DNA from: a virus
IMG/VR virus record: IMGVR_UViG_3300006802_013621
Coordinates: 1 to 20,477 of that record
Reading direction: 5' to 3' (one strand)
DNA: 20,477 bases
Position 1 is the first letter of the stretch. Each line of letters begins with the position of its first letter. Shown piece after piece: positions 7,883 through 15,324 of the stretch. The notes under the pieces are model-generated. The model was not told the origin of the DNA, ran no database searches, and was given only the letters and a program-made list of their open reading frames with translations. Both the position numbers and the translations under genes were made by a program.

Positions 7883-8267
7883 AAGAGAAACAGTAGATAA
7901 AATCTATCAATTATTAATATCTCTGGTGGAGGAGGATGAGTCTGTGCATCAGCCAGCACCCCCTAAAAAAACAACAAAAAAGAAATCTACCACTAATCGA
8001 ATATCTAAGACTAAAACAATACAGACCAATGAGAATAGTAGTCAACGATTAAATAAATTTGATAGCATGGCTGAAAAGAATATGTTTCGAGACGATATAG
8101 CGATTGATAGAAAACTTAGTGTGCAACCACCCTGTCCACGCACACGCTCATATGCTACTATAGACGTATCTTGCAGGGTTTGCGGTAAGACCGACAAGGT
8201 TAACCCCGCTCTTGTATCAGAACCATCAAGATATAAATGTAATTCTTGTGCCAGATCTGGAGGTTGA
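7872..8267 (+). CDS. Protein with disordered linker and C-terminal zinc ribbon
   Basis: 131 residues in three parts. There is a short N-terminal helix (about 5-22). A Lys/Thr/Ser-rich linker (about 27-60) is probably disordered. The C-terminal zinc ribbon has C101-x2-C104 and C123-x2-C126 (CRVCGK ... YKCNSCAR). AAGGAG at 7855-7860 precedes the ATG at a somewhat long spacing, and the gene overlaps the previous one by 11 bases. The architecture suggests a nucleic-acid or protein adaptor. Its place directly before the helicase makes a replication or helicase-associated role possible, but nothing in the sequence proves it. Confidence 0.7.
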   Translation: MSNKRETVDKIYQLLISLVEEDESVHQPAPPKKTTKKKSTTNRISKTKTIQTNENSSQRLNKFDSMAEKNMFRDDIAIDRKLSVQPPCPRTRSYATIDVSCRVCGKTDKVNPALVSEPSRYKCNSCARSGG

Positions 8268-8271
8268 TTAA

Positions 8272-9717
8272 ATGAGTCTCGATGATACCGCTGCTGAAAG
8301 AGCTGTATTATCTGGAATTTGCAAATACTCTGATAATATATATTTGGAAATTTCTGATATTGTTGATGTTCAGTGCTTTACTATAGATAGTAATAAGCTC
8401 ATTTTTGAATGCGTAAAAGCATTGTGTGAAGAAAATACTAAAACAATAGATATTGCATCTATTTTATCTAAAGCTAAAGAGCTTGGTTATTCTGATTATT
8501 TTGCTAAAAAAGAAGAACTTAGCCATTTACAGGCTGTGTTGAATTTTCCTATTCATATAGATAATGTAAAGAAGTTCGCTACTAAAATAGTTAAGCTTAA
8601 AATAGCAAGACTATTAAAGGAACAATTAAGCAATGCTCAAAAGAATATTAATGGAATTAATGGATCAGAAAGCATATCTCATATTATTTCTTTAGCAGAA
8701 GATCCTATATTTGACTTTACCAATCTTATTAATAACGATGACTCTGCTCCAGAACAAATGTCGAAAGGACTCGATGAATATCTGGAAGAATTAACAAATA
8801 ATCCAATTGATCAAGTTGGTATCCCTACTGGGTTTCCGGTTTATGATCAAGCAATTGGTGGTGGATTAAGAAAAAGCACAATCAATGTTATTGCAGCACG
8901 GCCCAAAACTGGTAAAACTTTGTTGTCTGATAATATGGGTCTTAATATAGCTAAACAGGGAATTCCTGTATTAAATATGGATACAGAAATGACCAAGGTT
9001 GATCATATCAATAGGCTTATAGCTATGATGACAGAAATTGAAATAGCCAAAATTGAAACTGGTAAATTCACAGATTCTCAATCTTCGATCAATAAAATAA
9101 CAAAAGCTGCACAAGATCTTAAAGAGATGAAATTTTATCATAAATCTATAGCTGGTAAATCTTTTGATGAACAGCTGTCTATTATGAAAAGATGGATAGT
9201 TAAGGATGTTGGCTTAAACGATGATGGAACAGCGAAGGACTGCGTTGTATTTTATGATTATTTGAAGCTTATGGATACACAAGGACTATCTTCGGATATG
9301 AAGGAGTATCAGCTTCTTGGATTTATGATGACCAGTCTACATAATTTTGCTAGTAAATATAAGATACCTATAGTAGCATTTATACAATTAAACAGAGACG
9401 GGATAACTAAAGAAAGCACAGACACAGCTAGTGGTTCTGATAGAATTATCTGGCTATGTAGTAACTTCACCATATTCAAAAGAAAAAGTGATGAAGAAAT
9501 TTCTGAAGATGGTCAGTCTGCTGGTAATCGCAAACTTATCCCAATTATTAGTAGGCATGGTGGTGGATTAGACGATAACGACTATATCAATTGCCATATG
9601 AAGGGATGGTGTGCCAAAATTTCAGAAGGCAAGACTAAACTTGAGTTGATGCATAGTTCTGATGAACAGGAAGGATTTGTAGTTGATAATGAACAAGAAG
9701 AAATACCATTCGCATAA
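8272..9717 (+). CDS. dnaB: DnaB-like replicative DNA helicase
   Basis: Predicted hexameric 5'-3' helicase that unwinds the replication fork. Its 481 residues have an N-terminal helical domain (about 1-150, beginning DDTAAERAVLSGI as in DnaB) and a RecA-like C-terminal motor. Walker A is ARPKTGKT (209-216), the catalytic Glu lies in NMDTEM (E239), and Walker B is CVVFYDYL (324-331). The Gln-containing motif IVAFIQLNR and the GSDRIIWL segment that carries the Arg follow. A GGAGG-type site precedes the ATG. The very end, EQEEIPFA, is acidic and resembles the C-terminal tip of SSB proteins. The gene overlaps the primase by about 30 bases, a typical helicase-primase pairing. Confidence 0.93.
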   Translation: MSLDDTAAERAVLSGICKYSDNIYLEISDIVDVQCFTIDSNKLIFECVKALCEENTKTIDIASILSKAKELGYSDYFAKKEELSHLQAVLNFPIHIDNVKKFATKIVKLKIARLLKEQLSNAQKNINGINGSESISHIISLAEDPIFDFTNLINNDDSAPEQMSKGLDEYLEELTNNPIDQVGIPTGFPVYDQAIGGGLRKSTINVIAARPKTGKTLLSDNMGLNIAKQGIPVLNMDTEMTKVDHINRLIAMMTEIEIAKIETGKFTDSQSSINKITKAAQDLKEMKFYHKSIAGKSFDEQLSIMKRWIVKDVGLNDDGTAKDCVVFYDYLKLMDTQGLSSDMKEYQLLGFMMTSLHNFASKYKIPIVAFIQLNRDGITKESTDTASGSDRIIWLCSNFTIFKRKSDEEISEDGQSAGNRKLIPIISRHGGGLDDNDYINCHMKGWCAKISEGKTKLELMHSSDEQEGFVVDNEQEEIPFA

Positions 9718-10840
9718 TCAGCAAGAATTAAAAATTATTTGCGATTCATTGTGCGATAATATAACAGATGTACTATCATCTCTTGATCTGCATGATTATA
9801 GAGATAATTCAAAAATGCTTACTATGCCATGCCCCATTCATGGCGGTGATAATGAGTCTGCTTTAAACTTATACTATGAAGGAGATTCCTATCGAGGCAA
9901 TTGGAAATGCAGAACGCATGGATGTGAAAAATATTTTAAAGCTTCTATATTAGGATTTATCAGAGGCGTAATATCAGCACAAAGATATTCTTGGAATAAA
10001 GATGGTGATAAAATGTGTTCTTTTCAAGAGGTTATGGCTTTTGCTAATTCTTTAGTTTCAGACCAAATACAAACTGGTAAAGTTTTTAACAATATTGCAC
10101 AAGACAAGAATAATTTTTCCAGGATAATAAACAACATTACCAATAAGCCAAACGAAGATTCAAAAATCTCTAGACAGTCAGCTATTAAAAATATTAAGAT
10201 ACCATCACAATATTATATAGACCGAGGATTTTCATCTGAGATATTACAAAAATACGATGTTGGCCTATGTGATAATCCAGACAAGCCAATGTATAAAAGG
10301 GTAGTTGTGCCAATATATGATGATAATAGAAAATATTTAGTTGGCTGTACTGGTAGAAGTATTTTTCATCAATGCGACATTTGTGGATCATATCATGATG
10401 ATAATAAACAATGTCCAGATAAAGAAAAATTATGGTTATATTCTAAATGGAAGCATAGTCTTGGTTTTAAATCTCAAAACCATCTATACAATTACTGGTA
10501 TGCTAAAGAATTTATATATAATAACAATTATGCAATAATAGTCGAGAGCCCAGGTAATGTTTGGAAGTTGGAGGAAGCTGGTTTACATCATAGTCTAGCT
10601 CTTTTTGGTTGTAATTTAAGTGATAGACAAAAACTAATATTAGATTCCTCTGGTGCTATGACACTATTCGTTATCATGGATAATGATGACGCTGGTAAAA
10701 AAGCATCAATAGAAATCAAAGAAAAATGCGAAAATACATATAGATTATTTTTTCCTAAAATTTCTAAACAAGATATTGGAGAAATGACTAACGAGGAAAT
10801 AAATACAGAAATTAAACAATTTATAGAGGAACACCTATGA
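9683..10840 (+). CDS. DNA primase with CHC2-type zinc finger and TOPRIM domain
   Basis: Predicted to make RNA primers for lagging-strand synthesis. The N-terminal zinc finger has C50, H53, C76 and C81 (PCPIHGG ... NWKCRTHGC), followed by FKASILGFIRG, as in DnaG-type primases. The TOPRIM catalytic core is visible as a Glu-containing strand (AIIVESPGNVWKLEEAG) and an Asp-x-Asp strand (FVIMDNDDAGKKA). A second Cys cluster (QCDICGSYHDDNKQC, coded around 10371-10413) sits between them and may bind another zinc. Two starts are possible: TTG 9683 has AAGGA at ideal spacing, and ATG 9689 is two codons later. I kept TTG. Length 385 is short compared with bacterial DnaG (about 580), so the C-terminal helicase-binding domain is missing or different. 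Confidence 0.88.
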   Translation: MIMNKKKYHSHNQQELKIICDSLCDNITDVLSSLDLHDYRDNSKMLTMPCPIHGGDNESALNLYYEGDSYRGNWKCRTHGCEKYFKASILGFIRGVISAQRYSWNKDGDKMCSFQEVMAFANSLVSDQIQTGKVFNNIAQDKNNFSRIINNITNKPNEDSKISRQSAIKNIKIPSQYYIDRGFSSEILQKYDVGLCDNPDKPMYKRVVVPIYDDNRKYLVGCTGRSIFHQCDICGSYHDDNKQCPDKEKLWLYSKWKHSLGFKSQNHLYNYWYAKEFIYNNNYAIIVESPGNVWKLEEAGLHHSLALFGCNLSDRQKLILDSSGAMTLFVIMDNDDAGKKASIEIKEKCENTYRLFFPKISKQDIGEMTNEEINTEIKQFIEEHL

Positions 10841-11421
10841 TTATAGCCTTTGCTGGACGTAAACAATCTGGGAAAACTAGTGCTTGTGAATTTGTAAGAA
10901 ATGTTTTTGTAAATACCAAACATGAAATTGCATGTATATATAATTTTGCTGATCCTCTTAAGCAGCTTTGTCAAAATATATTGGGTCTTAGTTATGATCA
11001 ATGTTATGGTACAGATGACCAGAAGAATGAGTTGGTAAATTGTTATTGGGATAATAAACAGCTTTCTGCCAGAGAGGTTATGCAAATAGTTGGAACGGAC
11101 ATGTTTCGTAAAATGCAGCATAATGTATGGGCTGATGCTACTATTAGAAAAATCCAAGATGAAAAACTTCCATTGGCCCTTATAGCAGATTGTCGTTTCC
11201 CAAACGAGGTAGATGCTATTAAAAATGCTGGGGGATTAGTAATCAAACTACACAGAAATCTGTATAATTCAACCCATGCTAGTGAGCAGGCACTAGATGA
11301 AGAATGCTATGATCAATCCAATTTTGACTTGGTTATCAATAATCAGGATATTGATATCACAACAAAAAATAAAACTATCCTTAACTTCTTAATAGAAAAA
11401 GAGGTGATATCATTATCATAA
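10837..11421 (+). CDS. Deoxynucleoside monophosphate kinase
   Basis: Predicted to phosphorylate dNMPs to dNDPs, completing the nucleotide supply route begun by the deaminase and reductase. 194 residues with a P-loop GRKQSGKT (7-14) right at the N-terminus, NFADPLKQLCQ (about 37-47), the family motif AREVMQIVGTDMFRKM (about 77-92), and LIADCRFPNEVDAI (about 117-130). These are characteristic of phage dNMP kinases (T4 gene 1-like). The ATGA overlap with the primase and AGAGGA six bases upstream fix the start. Its last codons contain the ribosome-binding site of the next gene (GAGGTGAT at 11401-11408). Confidence 0.88.
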   Translation: MIIAFAGRKQSGKTSACEFVRNVFVNTKHEIACIYNFADPLKQLCQNILGLSYDQCYGTDDQKNELVNCYWDNKQLSAREVMQIVGTDMFRKMQHNVWADATIRKIQDEKLPLALIADCRFPNEVDAIKNAGGLVIKLHRNLYNSTHASEQALDEECYDQSNFDLVINNQDIDITTKNKTILNFLIEKEVISLS

Positions 11422-11463
11422 CATATTTCCGTAGCTCATCATATAACACACACAATATGTGTG
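11401..11463 (+). promoter_or_regulatory. Translation start region of the RecB-like nuclease: strong SD and a hairpin over the first ATG
   Basis: GAGGTGAT at 11401-11408 matches eight consecutive bases of the anti-Shine-Dalgarno complement. The best-spaced codon is ATT at 11412 (seven bases after GAGG), in frame with the nuclease. The first in-frame ATG (11457) has no purine-rich site before it. It is also folded into a small perfect hairpin, CACACA (11449-11454), loop ATA, TGTGTG (11458-11463). Both features argue against the ATG and for a non-AUG start near 11412. Confidence 0.6.
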
Positions 11464-12455
11464 AACAGCAATATTTTTTTGATTATGTATTAGGATATAG
11501 GTCTCCGTCTAATAAAAAAGCAGACAAGGGAACCATAGTACATAAAGCATTAGAAATATTAGCTTTCATAAAATATCATCAACAACAAAATAATAAATCT
11601 TTTATAGATGATATTGTTGGAGAAATAGATATCAATAATTATAATTTAGATAGTATCATTGAGTCTATATATCTATATTATACAAGCCATTTCACACACC
11701 ATAAATGGACAAACGTGGACTATAAAGATTGTTATAATTGGACATACAAGGCCATAAACTATGAAGACGGCATCTTTGATCCACGAAATCGTGAGATATT
11801 ATATCCTGAACAACAATTTGATCTTGTAATAGATAAACCATGGGCAAAATATAAATACCAAACAGACAAAGGAATCATAGAAGGTAATTTAGCAATAAAG
11901 GGAACTATAGACTTAATTACCAAGCCAAACCATAATACTCTAGAAATAGTAGACTGGAAAACAGGGCGTAGATTAAATTGGGCAACAGGAGAAGAAAAGA
12001 CACAAGAAAAACTTGAAAAAGATCCGCAACTAATGATCTACTATTACGCTGCTCAGAGACTATATCCGGAAATTGATCATTGTATTGTAACTATTTTTTT
12101 TATTAATGATGGTGGTCCTTTTAGTATGACTTTTGATAAGAAAGATATATATGCTACAGAACAACTATTAAAAGAAAAATTTCAACATATTAAAAAGACT
12201 ATTAAACCCAGATTAAATAAAACATGGAAATGTAATAAGTTATGTCATTATGGAAAAACAACCTTTGAAAATACTCATATTCAACCAATTGTAGAATATA
12301 GAAATGGTCAAGTTTGTGGAGTAAATTCTATTATGACAAAATGCGAACAGGTCGCCCACGACATTTCTGTAAAGGGCTATGAGAATACGGTTGACGAATA
12401 CACGGTTCCAGGCTATAATGTAGGACACTACAAGGCCCCTGGAAGTACTGAGTAG
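11412..12455 (+). CDS. RecB/Cas4-like PD-(D/E)XK exonuclease
   Basis: Predicted DNA exonuclease of the RecB/AddB/Cas4 fold. Numbering from ATG 11457, motifs are GTIVH (H29), GTIDLIT (D152), LEIVDWKTG (E163, D166, K168) and DPQLMIYYYA with the family Gln. Cysteines at C2, C259, C263, C287 and C296 could hold an iron-sulphur cluster, as in Cas4/AddB. The reading frame is open 15 codons upstream of the ATG. That upstream part (YFRSSSYNTHN, leading into MCEQQYFFDYVLGY) is the conserved N-terminal 'S-x-Y ... C-x-x-x-Y/F' helix of the family. I therefore place the start at ATT 11412, behind GAGGTGAT, overlapping the kinase stop. ATA 11418 or ATC 11415 are alternatives. It may process ends for recombination, act at the fork, or degrade DNA. 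Confidence 0.82.
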   Translation: MIITYFRSSSYNTHNMCEQQYFFDYVLGYRSPSNKKADKGTIVHKALEILAFIKYHQQQNNKSFIDDIVGEIDINNYNLDSIIESIYLYYTSHFTHHKWTNVDYKDCYNWTYKAINYEDGIFDPRNREILYPEQQFDLVIDKPWAKYKYQTDKGIIEGNLAIKGTIDLITKPNHNTLEIVDWKTGRRLNWATGEEKTQEKLEKDPQLMIYYYAAQRLYPEIDHCIVTIFFINDGGPFSMTFDKKDIYATEQLLKEKFQHIKKTIKPRLNKTWKCNKLCHYGKTTFENTHIQPIVEYRNGQVCGVNSIMTKCEQVAHDISVKGYENTVDEYTVPGYNVGHYKAPGSTE

Positions 12456-12487
12456 GTACATGTTCATCCATTTTACCTTTTCTAAAT

Positions 12488-12527
12488 TATAATGGTGTAA
12501 ATGATAATGTAACCATTTAAAGGAGGT
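12488..12527 (+). promoter_or_regulatory. Leader of the HNH homing-type gene: possible -10, inverted repeat and strong SD
   Basis: The 75-bp gap between the nuclease and the HNH gene holds TATAAT at 12488-12493, without a good -35. It also holds an inverted repeat AATGGT (12491-12496) / ACCATT (12512-12517) overlapping it, and a near-perfect Shine-Dalgarno AAAGGAGGT (12519-12527). The inverted repeat could be an operator or a small hairpin in the leader. A self-contained leader is typical of freestanding homing endonuclease genes. Promoter activity is uncertain. Confidence 0.4.
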
Positions 12528-12533
12528 ATTATG

Positions 12534-13253
12534 ATGGGTAGAAAAATAGAAAACGGAAGATATACTAAATGCTATAGCAAAATTTTAACAAAAGAATATC
12601 TTGAAACAGAATATCCTAAAAGGGGTTGTTATGCCATAGCTCACGAACTCGATATGAATGTTAAAACAATATATAATTATTTAGAATACTACAACATACC
12701 ACGAGATAGAAAATCTAGATCCCAAATAAAGAGTGGGGATGTCTATGGTTTACTTACTATGGTTGAAAAATCAGGAAAACTTAAAAACGGCACAATAAAA
12801 TGGAAATGCAAATGCGTGTGTGGTAAAGAAACAACAGTTCCTGCAAGTAGAATCAAAGCAGGCAAAGTAAAAAGTTGTGGGTGTTTAGTAAAAAATAAAT
12901 TTGGACAAAAACATCATAAATGGACAGGATACTGTGGAATATCTGGGTCAAGATTAGCAGATATCAAAATAAGGGCCAAAAAGAAAAATCTAGAGTTTGA
13001 CCTTGATGCACAATTCTTATGGGAAATATTTATAAAGCAAGACAGAAAATGTGCTATTACTGGGAAAGAATTGGACTTGACACAAGATGGCTCTGTAGAT
13101 AGAATAGATAGTAGTCGTGGCTACACAAAAAATAATGTGTGGTGGGTCACAAAAGACATTAATAAAATGAAACTAGACTTTACTCTTGATTATTTCATAC
13201 ATCTTTGTGAAATGGTCGCAAACAATAAGGAGAAAATAAAAGATGGGCGTTGA
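12534..13253 (+). CDS. HNH homing-type endonuclease with N-terminal helix-turn-helix
   Basis: A freestanding homing-type nuclease, 239 residues. It begins with a DNA-binding helix-turn-helix (about 16-56; YAIAHELDMNVKTIYNYLE). A four-Cys zinc-binding segment follows (C92, C94, C96 and C115/C117; SRIKAGKVKSCGC), common in phage homing enzymes. The C-terminal HNH core has C173-AITG, SVDRID (D189, D192), GYTKNNVWW (N200, N201) and N210-K-M-K. In this subfamily the usual first His is Asp. Two ATGs are available (12531 and 12534). The second is better spaced from GGAGG. It has its own leader and sits exactly between the RecB-like gene and the polymerase gene, whose start it overlaps by 11 bases. 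Insertion next to a conserved polymerase motif containing a stop codon suggests that motif is its target (see findings). Confidence 0.85.
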   Translation: MGRKIENGRYTKCYSKILTKEYLETEYPKRGCYAIAHELDMNVKTIYNYLEYYNIPRDRKSRSQIKSGDVYGLLTMVEKSGKLKNGTIKWKCKCVCGKETTVPASRIKAGKVKSCGCLVKNKFGQKHHKWTGYCGISGSRLADIKIRAKKKNLEFDLDAQFLWEIFIKQDRKCAITGKELDLTQDGSVDRIDSSRGYTKNNVWWVTKDINKMKLDFTLDYFIHLCEMVANNKEKIKDGR

Positions 13254-15138
13254 GCGTCGTTATGTGCCGCTACACGTCCATTCTTGAGTGTCACACTACT
13301 CACTCTTGGATGGACTTAGCAAGCCAAAAGACATTGTTAAAAGATGTCTGAGTATTGGAGCATCTTCTTGTGCTATTACAGATCATGGTTCGATATCCGG
13401 GGCTGTGCAATTTTATAGTGAACTTAAGAAGAATAATATTAAACCAATTCTTGGTTGTGAACTATATATAGCAAAAAAAGACTGTAAAGATAAGAGTAAA
13501 GACAATGCCAAATTAGAACACTTGGTGGTATTGGCTAAAAATCTAAAGGGATGGAAAAATTTAATCAAGATAGTATCAGCATCTAATCAACCAGATCACT
13601 TTTACCACAAACCACGACTAGATTTAGATAGTCTTGGAGATTTGTTGGACGGAAACATTATTGCTATCACAGGACACTTGGGATCGACACTAGCAAATAG
13701 AATCATACATAACGATAAAATATCGGAAGATTGGAAAAAGCAATCCCTAAGCCACATAGATCATCTGCACAATATATTTGGCAAAGACAATGTGTTTCTA
13801 GAAGCCCAATTAATAGATAAAGAAGTAAATCCGATTCAAATAGAATTAACCGATTGTATTAGGTCTGTAGGACATGATAGCAATACAAAGGTAATTTGCA
13901 CTCCAGACGCACATTATGCTAATCAAGCAGATGCTGTCGATCAAAGGATCTTGTTATGCAATAACATGAGAACAACCCTATCTGCGATAAATCATAAACT
14001 ACAAAATAATATTGAGGTTGGATTATCTTGTTTTTTTAATAGTGATAAATATTATATTCCTTCATCTGAAGAAATGTTTGATCTTCATTCAGAAGAAGAA
14101 ATAGAAAATACTATTTATGTTGATAGCTTGTGTGAAGAATACGACATATTAAGTCAGCCTATTTTACCACCATTTAATTATCCAAGTAAATATAAATCAG
14201 ATTCTGATTATCTAAGGGATCTTTGTAGAACAGGATGGAGAAAACACGAATTAAACAAATTAGACAAAGAAGCCCAAGATAAATATGTTCAAAGACTAAA
14301 ATATGAATTTGATGTTTTACATGGCGCTAATCTCTCTAGTTATTTTTTAATTGTTCAAGATATAGTTAGTTATATTCGTCAATCTAATTGGCTTCCAGGA
14401 CCAGGAAGAGGAAGTGCTGCTGGCTGTCTAGTGTCATATTTATTGGGTATAACTTCCATAGATCCAATGAAATATGACCTTATGTTTGATCGATTTTATA
14501 ATGCTGGAAGAAATACTAAGGATCGTGTATCCATGCCAGATATTGATATTGATGTTCCTATTGACAAAAGAGAGCATATTATTGATTATATAAAAAAGAC
14601 ATATGGTAATGATAAGGTTTCTCAAATGCTAACTTTCAATACCATGAAAGGTAGGGGATCGTTAAAAGATGTTCTTAGGGCATATGGTAATATATCTTTT
14701 GAGGATATGAATAAAATTACTAAGAATATTCCAGACGAGGCTAAGATTTCAGACGAATTACAAGAAATGAAAAAAGAACATGGAGAAGCATCGATTATTA
14801 AATGGGCTTTAGAAAATAAAGGACAAGACTTGAAAGAGTGGTGTTCATTAGACGAAGAAGGTAATCTTACAGGCCCCTTGTCAAAGAGGTTTGAACAGGC
14901 TATTAGATTAGAAGGAACCAAAACAAATCAGTCTAAACACGCTGCTGGTGTAGTTATCGCACCAGAGGCCCTTAATAATATTTGTCCTATGGTTTATGAT
15001 ACAACCAATAAAAATTTAATAGCTGGCATGGAAATGCAAGATTTAGAGAGTATTGGTGTTATTAAATTCGATATTCTCGGAGTTGCCGTTCTTGATAAGA
15101 TTATGAATATTTCAGATATATTACGAGAAGGAGTATAA
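13243..15138 (+). CDS. dnaE: DNA polymerase III alpha subunit, N-terminal half (PHP and catalytic palm), with an in-frame TGA at 13285-13287
   Basis: Bacterial-type replicative polymerase, first half. ATG 13243 is preceded by AAGGAG (13228-13233) and encodes MGVERRYVPLHVHS, the start of the PHP domain. A TGA follows, and the frame then resumes with HYSLLDGLSK after two extra codons (GTG TCA). The other PHP metal ligands are kept (TDHGS, GCELY, EHLVVLAKN, PDAHY), unlike E. coli. The palm shows GPGRGSAAG, PDIDID (Asp codons at 14539, 14545 and 14551) and IKFDILG (Asp codon 15070), so the catalytic Asp triad is complete in this half. The protein ends just after that last Asp strand, and the fingers are encoded at 15991-17592. 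Starting at GTG 13288 instead would delete HVH and has no Shine-Dalgarno site. Confidence 0.85.
13276..13315 (+). promoter_or_regulatory. Stem-loop spanning the in-frame TGA of the polymerase gene
   Basis: The 5' arm GTCCATTCTTGAGTG (13276-13290) pairs with the 3' arm CACTCTTGGATGGAC (13301-13315): eight base pairs including one G-U, a 2x2 U-U internal loop, five more pairs, and a ten-base loop (13291-13300). The TGA (13285-13287) lies in the 5' arm at the internal loop and apical stem. In the 9-base-shorter coding sequence the apical GAGTG strand would be absent. A hairpin around a take-off codon and stop is a known element of ribosome bypassing in T4 gene 60. A role here is inferred. Confidence 0.6.
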
Positions 15139-15141
15139 AAA

Positions 15142-15324
15142 ATGAAATTTAAAGATTTAGCAGTTGGGGACATTTTTGTTAAACAAGACCAAGCTGCTCA
15201 ATATAAAAAGGTTCCAGAGCAAAGGGTCAGTTGTTGCAAAATCAAAGTTAACGCTATACGTCAAACAGATAATGCTCAAATAGTTTTTCGTCCACTAGAC
15301 GAGGTTGTAAAAATTGAAAAATAA
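15142..15324 (+). CDS. Small conserved-looking phage protein, 60 residues
   Basis: It begins MKFKDLAVGDIFV, the opening of a short beta-rich domain seen in many small phage proteins (lead strand, 'VGD-x-F' turn, several strands). The ending is VFRPLDEVVKIEK. There is a Cys pair (SCCKIKVNAI, about 30-39), but not enough cysteines for a ribbon. AAGGAG at 15128-15133, eight bases before the ATG, makes the start certain. It lies three bases after the polymerase N-terminal half and overlaps the exonuclease, so it is probably made with the polymerase subunits. The function is unknown. An accessory or assembly role in the polymerase is only a guess from position. Confidence 0.75.
   Translation: MKFKDLAVGDIFVKQDQAAQYKKVPEQRVSCCKIKVNAIRQTDNAQIVFRPLDEVVKIEK

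Noticed and set aside
10588-11157. 189-residue frame on the minus strand
   Set aside because: It is antisense to the primase end and dNMP kinase, both well supported by motifs, and shows no recognisable domain or ribosome site.
13285-13287. Genome-wide recoding of TGA
   Set aside because: TGA is the ordinary stop of several other genes here, for example at 5997, 13251, 15992 and 17590, and no other in-frame TGA was seen inside a recognised protein.
13276-13315. TGA 13285 read as selenocysteine
   Set aside because: Bacterial SECIS hairpins start at or after the TGA, with the apical loop well downstream and a GG/GU loop. Here the TGA is inside the 5' arm, three bases from a loop of a different sequence, and no selenocysteine is expected in this motif.
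13279-13360. prfB-like +1 frameshift at TCT-TGA
   Set aside because: The polymerase frame continues in frame zero after the stop, and the +1 frame reaches a stop within about 60 bases. The slip would place a Ser tRNA on a mismatched codon.
13288-15138. GTG 13288 as the simple start of the polymerase gene
   Set aside because: It has no Shine-Dalgarno site and would delete the HVH metal ligands although all other PHP ligands are kept. ATG 13243 has a good site and encodes the missing motif in frame. Reinitiation after the TGA is still possible, so it is kept as an alternative.
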